Source: CAZXDS01 sp964639525
GTDB lineage: Bacteria > Bacteroidota > Ignavibacteria > Ignavibacteriales > Melioribacteraceae
Length of the DNA stretch: 12,747 nt
Assembly (NCBI GenBank): GCA_964639525.1
Contig: CAZXDS010000094.1
Coordinates: 1 to 12,747 of the forward strand
Direction: 5' to 3'
Within the stretch, counting starts at the first letter, position 1. Every line of letters begins with the position of its first letter. The notes under the pieces are model-generated. The model worked only from the letters and a program-made list of their open reading frames with translations. It was not told the origin of the DNA and searched no databases. The position numbers were made by a program, and so were the translations under genes. Positions 6,958 to 12,747 of this stretch are shown piece after piece.

Positions 6958-7000
6958 TTCGCCGTGGCTGATGGATGTATAGTCGGCTTTTAGCGGAATT
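6956..7000. repeat. Imperfect palindromic element in the tkt/DedA convergent gap
   Basis: Outer arms AATTC (6956-6960) and GAATT (6996-7000) and inner arms GCCG (6961-6964) and CGGC (6984-6987) give a broken palindrome of 45 bp. Its left arm overlaps the transketolase stop codon. A decamer GCTGATGGAT (6967-6976) is shared with the REP-like element at 207-216. It may be a decayed dispersed repeat that also serves as a weak bidirectional terminator; there is no T-run following a strong stem, so terminator function is not well supported. Confidence 0.35.
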
Positions 7001-7025
7001 AAAAAATCAAACGGTTTTGCAAATA

Positions 7026-7640
7026 TCACAAAATATAATTGATTGCAAAAAAACCGCCGATTAAAAGAACAGTAAAAGCAATAGCAAGTAAATTAAAATA
7101 TTTATCAATAAATGATTTAATTTGCTCGCCGAATTTCCAGATTAAAAATGAAACAATAAAAAATCTTCCGGCTCGGCTGGCTATTGATGCAACAACAAAC
7201 AAAATTAAATTTATATTAAATGCGCCGGCAGTGATTGTAAATACCTTATATGGTATAGGAGTAAAGCCTGCAGTAAATATTATCCAAAAATTCCATTTAT
7301 CATACAATGATTTCACGTCAAAAAATATTTTTTCATTAAAACCGGGAATGCTCGAATAGAAAAAATTAGCAAGAGATGAAAACTCGTTAGGTCCGTTCCA
7401 CCAAACAAAATGCCCGATGCTGTAACCGAGCAATGCTCCAAGTACTGAAGCAACCGTGCATATTGTTGCAAACTTAAATGCTTTTTTTCTAGCGCCCAGC
7501 ACAAGTGCAATTAATAAAGCATCAGGAGGGATGGGGAAAAACGAAGCTTCCGCAAAAGCTAAAAGAGCTAAAACCCAAGGACCATAAGGAGTTTCAGCCC
7601 AATGTAAAACCCAATCGTAAAGTCGTCTAATATATTTCAT
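7026..7640 (-). CDS. DedA/VTT-family inner-membrane protein (YqaA-like)
   Basis: A 204-residue polytopic membrane protein of the short DedA (SNARE-associated/VTT) group, COG1238-like. Family members such as DedA/PopT proteins move undecaprenyl phosphate or other lipids across the inner membrane and support envelope integrity; the substrate of this subgroup is not settled. Visible hallmarks are the opening RRLYDWVLHWAETPYG, the re-entrant-helix motif EASFFPIPPDALL (31-43), a glycine-rich helix GALLGYSIGHFVWW (68-81), and the second half motif FTPIPYKVFTITAGAFN (126-142) with SIASRAGRFF (152-161). A last helix runs about 183-203. The start codon fits the family N-terminus, yet no purine-rich ribosome binding site precedes it (CTACTTACTTTTT), unlike its neighbours. 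It has no operon partners. Confidence 0.9.
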   Translation of the reverse strand: MKYIRRLYDWVLHWAETPYGPWVLALLAFAEASFFPIPPDALLIALVLGARKKAFKFATICTVASVLGALLGYSIGHFVWWNGPNEFSSLANFFYSSIPGFNEKIFFDVKSLYDKWNFWIIFTAGFTPIPYKVFTITAGAFNINLILFVVASIASRAGRFFIVSFLIWKFGEQIKSFIDKYFNLLAIAFTVLLIGGFFAINYIL

Positions 7641-7710
7641 AAAAAGTAAGTAGCAGAATGTGCGTAAATGGAAAAATTCAATAACATTTATTTTGTAAAT
7701 GCGAACTATT

Positions 7711-7738
7711 TATATATAATTCTTAAAAAGAAATACAA
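7711..7738 (-). promoter_or_regulatory. Possible promoter for the DedA-family gene
   Basis: On the minus strand TTGTAT (7733-7738) and TATATA (7711-7716) are separated by 16 bases, a plausible housekeeping-sigma pair. It would give a leader of about 65 bases before the start at 7640. The region is nearly all A/T, so such matches arise readily by chance. Confidence 0.25.
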
Positions 7739-7763
7739 TAATAAGAAATAAATTTTCTTTTAT

Positions 7764-7823
7764 GAAAGGTATAAAAATCATATTTTTAAAAGCTATACCA
7801 TTTCAGTTTTACTTTGGGCAAAG
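7764..7823 (+). promoter_or_regulatory. Structured leader/palindrome before the acyl-CoA synthetase
   Basis: GAAAGGTATA (7764-7773) can pair with TATACC-A-TTTC (7794-7804) with one bulge, enclosing a second stem AAAAAT (7773-7778)/ATTTTT (7782-7787). Just after it CTTTG-GG-CAAAG (7812-7823) is a perfect 5-bp-arm palindrome, 36 bp before the ATG. Either may be an operator or leader hairpin. The stems are AU-rich, and no known riboswitch was recognised. Confidence 0.25.
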
Positions 7824-7858
7824 AAAATAGTTTTTCAAGGAAAATCAGAGGAGATAAA

Positions 7859-9688
7859 ATGTCAATACTAAAACCATTTAAAACCATCCCCGAGCTGTTT
7901 AAATATATTACCGAAGATTATGAGAAAGGCAAAACTAAACCAATGCTGATGCAAAAAGTTAGTGGGAAATATGAAGGGATTTCTTACGGGGAAGTACGTA
8001 AGGAAACAGAAAAATTGGCATTGGGATTAGCCAAGTTAGGAGTCAAAGAATTAGATAAAGTTGCAATTATTTCAGAAAACAGACCGGAATGGGTTTATTC
8101 GGATTTTGCAATTCTTGGACTCGGAGCGGTTGATGTTCCATTGTATCCTATTTCTACTGCCGATACTGTTGAGTTTATTTTAAATGATTCCAATGCAGTT
8201 GGAATTTTAGTTGCCAATAAATTTCAGTTGAACAAAGTACTTAAGATTAGATCATTGTGTAAAAACCTAAATTTTATAATTGTATTTAGCGATGAAGAAG
8301 TAACAGAGTTGGAAAATGTATTTACACTTAAACAAGTACAAGCTCTCGGTGAAGATTTTGGAAAGGAGAATTTCGGCTATTTCAATAAAACCATGAGCAT
8401 TGCCGAAGAAGATAACTTATGTACTCTAATATATACATCAGGTACAACAGGAGAACCGAAGGGTGTTATGCTTACACATAAAAATTTGCTTTCAAATGTT
8501 CGAGGAGCTCACCAAATTTTTGATATGGGACCCGATGATATCTTTTTATCCTTTTTGCCGCTAAGCCACGTATTTGAGAGAATGGCAGGATATTATACTG
8601 CTCTTGCCTGTGGAGCTTCAATTGCATATGCCGAGGGCATTGAAAAAATTGCTTTAAACTTGAAGGAAATACAGCCAACTGTTATGACTGCTGTTCCAAG
8701 ATTATTTGAGAGGATTTATTCTAAAATCAAAAGAAAGATTGATAAAGAATCAGCAAAGAAACAAAAAATATTTAACTGGGCAATTGAAACGGGTATTCAA
8801 TACAATTTATTAAAAAATTCTACTGACAATATTCCCATTTCATTAACATTAAAAAGAAAATTAGCAGATAAGTTAGTTTATGGGAAATTGAGAGAAGCCA
8901 CAGGCGGGAAATTGAGATTCTTCATTTCCGGCGGTGCTGCACTTGCGCGTGAACTCGGCGAATTTTTTGATGCTGTTGGAATTTTGATAATTGAAGGATA
9001 TGGTTTAACCGAAACTTCACCGGTAATTGCGTGTAATACTCCTAAGGATTATAAGTTTGGTACAGTTGGCAAAACTTTTCCGGGCTGTGAGTTAAAAATT
9101 GCGAAGGATGGAGAAATACTTGCGGCAGGTCCCAATATTATGCATGGCTATTATAACAACAAAAAGGAAACTGATGCAGTTCTAAAGAACGGTTGGCTTT
9201 ATACCGGAGATATTGGGGTGTTTGACGCACAAGGATTTTTACATATTACCGATAGGAAAAAGCATTTGTTTAAAACGAGTGGCGGAAAATATATTGCACC
9301 TCAACCGATTGAAAATCTGTTCCTTGCAAGTAAATACATTGAACAATTTATTGTAATCGGCGATAGAAGAATGTTTGTAACTGCACTGATTGTACCTGAT
9401 TATGAAGCATTAAAAGAATATGCGGATGCAAACCGGATTCAGTATACTTCTCAGGAAGAATTGGTAAAAATGAAGCAGATTTATGAAATGCTTGAAAAAG
9501 AGTTGAACATGTTCCAGAAAAAACTTGCCAATTATGAAAGAGTACGAAAATTTACAATCCTTGAAAATCCTCTCACAATTGAAGGCGGCGAATTAACACC
9601 AAAATTAAGTGTTAAGAGAAAAGTTGTGGAAGAACGTTACAGTGGTTTGATTGACGGAATGTACGAACAGTTTAAAGACAGGACTTAG
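7859..9688 (+). CDS. Long-chain fatty acyl-CoA synthetase (AMP-forming)
   Basis: A 609-residue adenylate-forming enzyme of the FAA1/FadD type that activates long-chain fatty acids to acyl-CoA via an acyl-AMP intermediate, using ATP. Seen in order: LIYTSGTTGEPKGVM (190-204, P-loop A3), FLPLSHVFER (232-241), the linker region TAVPRLFERIYSKIK (277-291), FFISGGAAL (354-362), GYGLTETSPV (380-389, A5), GWLYTGDIG (445-453, A7) and DRKKHLFKTSGGKYIAP (465-481, A8), closing with ELTPKLSVKRKVVEERY. The start at 7859 is chosen because AGAGGAG sits 5 bases upstream; an in-frame TTG at 7814 would add 15 residues atypical of the family and has no good ribosome site. The last motif has Ser584 where many relatives have Lys. 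A strong terminator follows. The chain-length preference cannot be read. Confidence 0.95.
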   Translation: MSILKPFKTIPELFKYITEDYEKGKTKPMLMQKVSGKYEGISYGEVRKETEKLALGLAKLGVKELDKVAIISENRPEWVYSDFAILGLGAVDVPLYPISTADTVEFILNDSNAVGILVANKFQLNKVLKIRSLCKNLNFIIVFSDEEVTELENVFTLKQVQALGEDFGKENFGYFNKTMSIAEEDNLCTLIYTSGTTGEPKGVMLTHKNLLSNVRGAHQIFDMGPDDIFLSFLPLSHVFERMAGYYTALACGASIAYAEGIEKIALNLKEIQPTVMTAVPRLFERIYSKIKRKIDKESAKKQKIFNWAIETGIQYNLLKNSTDNIPISLTLKRKLADKLVYGKLREATGGKLRFFISGGAALARELGEFFDAVGILIIEGYGLTETSPVIACNTPKDYKFGTVGKTFPGCELKIAKDGEILAAGPNIMHGYYNNKKETDAVLKNGWLYTGDIGVFDAQGFLHITDRKKHLFKTSGGKYIAPQPIENLFLASKYIEQFIVIGDRRMFVTALIVPDYEALKEYADANRIQYTSQEELVKMKQIYEMLEKELNMFQKKLANYERVRKFTILENPLTIEGGELTPKLSVKRKVVEERYSGLIDGMYEQFKDRT

Positions 9689-9740
9689 GCATAATTTTTT
9701 GCAATTGTAAAGCATTTTGATTTGTAATTATAATCAATAC

Positions 9741-9769
9741 AAAAGACGCAGCTCAAGGCTGCGTCTTTT
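9741..9769. terminator. Bidirectional intrinsic terminator between convergent genes
   Basis: AAAAGACGCAGC (9741-9752) and GCTGCGTCTTTT (9758-9769) form a perfect 12-bp stem with a TCAAG loop. The G+C-rich upper stem and terminal A/T runs give a T-tract in both directions. It lies 52 bp after the acyl-CoA synthetase stop and 6 bp beyond the UPF0182 stop, so it can end both transcripts. Confidence 0.9.
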
Positions 9770-9775
9770 ATAAAA

Positions 9776-12613
9776 CTATTTGTTATCAATATTTTTATTC
9801 AAATTTTGTAGAGTTTTCTGCAATTTTTCCAATTCCTTTGCGGCATCTGAAAATCGCTTTTCGCCGGAATATTTTAAGTAATTATTAAAAGCTTCATTTG
9901 CCTGTTTTACAAGAGAGGTAGGCAATTTAGAATTTTTTGATATTTGAACAGTTGCATTTTCTACTTGTTGATTTGAAGATGAAGCAAATAATTTTTCCAA
10001 CGCCTTTTCAAAAGATTCCGCATAACTCATATCATCGCCGTGCATTACTACTACAAGTCGTAATTCAGGATAAGCGGCAGTTTCTGCCTGAAGATAAATA
10101 GGCTCGACATAAAAAAGTGTGTTTGCAACAGGAATTGCAAGTACATTTCCGCGAATAACATTTGAACCGCGTTGATCCCACAAAGTAAGCTGGCCTGATA
10201 AATAACTGTCCTGATCAATTTTGGTTTCAACTTGCTGCGTTCCGGTAATCATTTTTCCCTTTGGAAATTGATAAACAATTAATTTACCGTAATTTCCGGG
10301 ATCGCACAAACCCGCGAGCCAACCTATAAGAACTTGTCTGCTTTTGGGAGTAAATGGAAGAATAACCGAAAACTGCGGTTTGTCGGAATTTGGAAGTTGC
10401 CAAATAATATGATAAGGTTCAACAGGCTGAATATTGCTGTAATACTTTTCAGTTGCCCTTACCCAAAGGTCTTCTTGATTATAAAATACAGCGGGGTCAT
10501 TCATATGATATTTTTCATAAACCAATCCTTGCGTACGAATCAAATCTTTTGGATATCTTATGTGTGAAATTAATCCTTTTGTCATTTCGGATTTTGGTTT
10601 GAACAAATGAGGGTAAATATTATTCCAAACTTTTATAATGGGATCTTTTTCATCCATTATATAAAAATTCATAGAACCGTTAAAAGCATTGACAGTAATT
10701 TTTACTGAATTGCGAATATAGTTAGCACCGTTAAAATTTTTACTTACATGATTGATTAATTCCTTTGCTCTGTTTCCCTCTTTAAAACTAATTCGTTCAA
10801 TTGATGAAAACGGTTCACTGTAAGGGAAATGAGACGATGAAGTGTAAGCATCTATTATCCAATAAAGTTGCCCATTATCCAAAACGATATAAGGGTCTTG
10901 ATCAAATTTCAAAAAAGGAGCAATCAGTTTAACACGATCTTCAATTTGCCGATTAAACATAATACGACTACTATCGGTAGGATAATTAGAAAACAGCAAT
11001 CGTGTTCCGTCAAACTTATAGCCGAATAAAAATTTTCTCCATAATGTACCAAGTTGAACACCCCCGTTTCCCGAATATCGCGAATACACATTATCTTTCC
11101 CGTTTGGAAAATCAAATTCTTTCTGCTCCGAATTAACAATAACCGGTGTTTTTGTCAATTCACCGTAATATATTCTCGGCTGTTTAATTGTTAAAGTTGT
11201 GTCTTCACTAACCGGAGGAATATCTTTAATGAGTAGATGTGGTAATCCCTGCGAAGTAAATTCATTTACTGTTGCCATTGTCATACCAAAACCATGAGTA
11301 TATTGGAAACGTTTATTCACAAAAGTTTGACTGTTTGTCGGTAAATTATTTATATTAATTTCCCGCGGGGATAACATTACTTCGCGGTACTTTCCGTTCA
11401 CTATGTATCTGTCAACATCAATTGTTGAAAATTGATAATAAAGTCTGAAGCCCTGAAATTGTCTGAATGTTGCATCCAATGCACGCCAATCCCAAAGGCG
11501 AATATTATTAAAAATACTTGGATTATTTTTAACGGTTTCCATTGTAAAACTTCCGTTTTCAGGAAACTCCTTTTCTTCAACTTTATCTAATCCGAATCCT
11601 AATTTTGTATATTTAATATTATTTACAATGTAAGGTCTTTCGTATGTGATTTCATTAGGTTTAACTATAAATGCTTCAAATGCTGATGGAATGATTGTTA
11701 AGCATACAAGCCAAAGTAATATTAAAGCAGCAGCAGAACCACCCAAAACATAAAGCGGAGAAACAGACGGCAAGATTTTTTTCTTTCCGAAAATATTTTT
11801 ATATCTATTTCTAATTGCCGGGATAAAAAACGTAACACCCAAAAGAATCATAAGAACAACAATAATATTATAAGCAGGAATAAGAATATTTGCATCTGTC
11901 CAACCAGGTCCAAAAGTAACTCCGCCGGAAGAATACATCAATCCATATTTGTCTAAATATTTTCCGAATGCAAGAATTAATATAAATATTCCCGAATTTA
12001 AATAAAGGGCATTATGCAGTTTTTTTGTATCTAATGTTTCAAAAGGAGGAATAAAGAAAACAGGACCTTGTTCTGTAAGTCGGATAAAAGCAGCAACAAA
12101 TACTGCTACAATTCCGATAAATGAAATCATAAAAAGCAGTCCGAAAATATCATTAAGAAACGGGAGTGTAAAAAGATAAAAGCCGGTGCTTTTTCCAAAT
12201 ATCGGGTCAAAAGTGTTTGTTGGGATTTGTTTCAAAAATTGAAAAATAGTTTCCCAACTTGAATATCCCCAAACACCGCCGACAAGTACCGCAATTCCTA
12301 AAGCACTTAACTTTATCAGTTTAAATTTTTTTGGAAGTGAATAAATAAGTACGAAAAGTAAAATTAATGAAAACAGTGCTCCAATTAGTGCCGATGATAA
12401 ACTGTAAAGAATTTGAGACCAAAACCTATGAGTGAAATTTACGGCTTTAAACCAAAGAGCATCTATCCAGAAACCCATAAACCAGAAAAAACCAAGTGAA
12501 ATTAGACCAATAAAAACTGCAAGTACCGCCATAGATTTTTTTTGTTTTTTCAACCCGTTTAGAAACATCATTGCGGCAATTACTAATAATGCGATAAGCA
12601 GCAAATTATACAT
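9776..12613 (-). CDS. UPF0182 family large membrane protein (COG1615)
   Basis: A 945-residue protein of unknown function. The N-terminal third carries seven or eight transmembrane helices (about 3-21, 29-50, 66-92, 100-118, 150-178, 203-220, 243-267, 285-310). A large domain follows, presumably extracytoplasmic. It shows the family hallmarks: ERPYIVNNIKYTKLGFGLD (325-343), NNIRLWDWRALDATFRQFQG (369-388), DVDRY (399-403), KRFQYTHGFGM, the GLPHLLIKDIPPVS stretch, IYYGELT, RIMFNRQIEDRVKLIAPFL, QLYWIIDAYTSS, NYIRNSVK, EKYHMNDPAVFYNQEDLW, PFTPKSRQVLIGWLAG, DQRGSNVIRGNVLAIPV and YVEPIYLQAE. Length is normal for the family. The C-terminus (about 850-945) is charged and coil-like. The start is supported by AAAGAGG seven bases upstream. 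It stands alone, with its own promoter and a terminator, so the context gives no functional clue. Confidence 0.93.
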   Translation of the reverse strand: MYNLLLIALLVIAAMMFLNGLKKQKKSMAVLAVFIGLISLGFFWFMGFWIDALWFKAVNFTHRFWSQILYSLSSALIGALFSLILLFVLIYSLPKKFKLIKLSALGIAVLVGGVWGYSSWETIFQFLKQIPTNTFDPIFGKSTGFYLFTLPFLNDIFGLLFMISFIGIVAVFVAAFIRLTEQGPVFFIPPFETLDTKKLHNALYLNSGIFILILAFGKYLDKYGLMYSSGGVTFGPGWTDANILIPAYNIIVVLMILLGVTFFIPAIRNRYKNIFGKKKILPSVSPLYVLGGSAAALILLWLVCLTIIPSAFEAFIVKPNEITYERPYIVNNIKYTKLGFGLDKVEEKEFPENGSFTMETVKNNPSIFNNIRLWDWRALDATFRQFQGFRLYYQFSTIDVDRYIVNGKYREVMLSPREININNLPTNSQTFVNKRFQYTHGFGMTMATVNEFTSQGLPHLLIKDIPPVSEDTTLTIKQPRIYYGELTKTPVIVNSEQKEFDFPNGKDNVYSRYSGNGGVQLGTLWRKFLFGYKFDGTRLLFSNYPTDSSRIMFNRQIEDRVKLIAPFLKFDQDPYIVLDNGQLYWIIDAYTSSSHFPYSEPFSSIERISFKEGNRAKELINHVSKNFNGANYIRNSVKITVNAFNGSMNFYIMDEKDPIIKVWNNIYPHLFKPKSEMTKGLISHIRYPKDLIRTQGLVYEKYHMNDPAVFYNQEDLWVRATEKYYSNIQPVEPYHIIWQLPNSDKPQFSVILPFTPKSRQVLIGWLAGLCDPGNYGKLIVYQFPKGKMITGTQQVETKIDQDSYLSGQLTLWDQRGSNVIRGNVLAIPVANTLFYVEPIYLQAETAAYPELRLVVVMHGDDMSYAESFEKALEKLFASSSNQQVENATVQISKNSKLPTSLVKQANEAFNNYLKYSGEKRFSDAAKELEKLQKTLQNLNKNIDNK

Positions 12614-12656
12614 TTTGCATCCTCTTTGTTAAAATTATTATAAGTTCTTCTCTTTT

Positions 12657-12687
12657 TAAACGTATAAAATATTTGTATGTAAACCAA
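12657..12687 (-). promoter_or_regulatory. Promoter for the UPF0182 gene
   Basis: On the minus strand TTG (12685-12687) is followed by exactly 20 bases and TACGTTTA (12657-12664). This fits TTG-N20-TAnnTTTG with one mismatch and has the same spacing and same last-base deviation (TTTA) as the promoter at 4798-4828. The start codon is about 43 bp downstream of the -7 box. The rest of the right edge (12688-12747) holds no supported feature. Confidence 0.45.
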
Positions 12688-12747
12688 TAGGTAGTAATAT
12701 CAAAAAATGGAACTGTATTTCCTTGTCATTTTGGAATGTTATAATTC

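Noticed and set aside
7012..7040. CGGTTTTGCA and its imperfect inverted copy as a terminator between tkt and the DedA gene
   Set aside because: The right arm has three extra A residues and extends into the DedA coding end; no stable stem with a T-tract results.
7039..7359. 106-codon plus-strand frame opposite the DedA-family gene
   Set aside because: It is fully antisense to a well-supported membrane protein; its composition mirrors that gene.
7814..7858. TTG start that would extend the acyl-CoA synthetase by 15 residues
   Set aside because: The ATG at 7859 has AGAGGAG at ideal spacing, and the extra residues do not look like the family N-terminus.
12707..12747. Short open frame starting ATGGAACTG and running off the right edge
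   Set aside because: Only about 13 codons are visible, there is no ribosome site, and it overlaps the upstream region of the UPF0182 gene.

Overview
The window is AT-rich, roughly one third G+C by eye, and consists mostly of protein-coding genes with short intergenic gaps. Gene content points to the Bacteroidota/Chlorobiota side of the tree: a TonB-dependent receptor with an N-terminal carboxypeptidase-regulatory-like domain, a DUF2141 protein, an FAA1-type acyl-CoA synthetase and a UPF0182 membrane protein. Two upstream regions also resemble the Bacteroidota promoter form TTG-N20-TAnnTTTG. Clear purine-rich ribosome binding sites precede most genes, which is unusual for Bacteroidia or Flavobacteriia. 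An Ignavibacteria-like member is therefore my best inference, not a demonstrated identity.

Layout. Positions 1-399 hold no convincing gene but contain a REP-like palindromic element (201-275). From 4759 down to 400 four minus-strand genes follow each other: a small six-helix membrane protein, a 99-residue winged-helix regulator whose start abuts the membrane gene's stop (TAAATG), a secreted TPR-DUF2141 protein, and a TonB-dependent receptor. Position 4951 begins a plus-strand transketolase. A convergent minus-strand DedA/VTT-family membrane protein (7026-7640) follows, then a plus-strand long-chain acyl-CoA synthetase whose real start is 7859, not the upstream TTG. A 12-bp-stem bidirectional terminator (9741-9769) separates it from a 945-residue UPF0182 protein on the minus strand (9776-12613).

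How it fits together. Transketolase (pentose phosphate pathway), acyl-CoA synthetase (fatty acid activation), the DedA protein and the UPF0182 protein look like ordinary chromosomal genes that happen to be neighbours. The most interesting part is the 400-4830 block. A nearly identical 26-bp palindromic element (24 of 26 positions) lies just upstream of the membrane-protein/regulator pair (4776-4801) and again just upstream of the TPR-DUF2141/receptor pair (3827-3852). The first copy overlaps a good promoter. My inference is that the small winged-helix protein binds both copies, so it controls its own operon and an envelope uptake operon. No CRISPR array, rRNA, tRNA, transposase or phage gene was seen.
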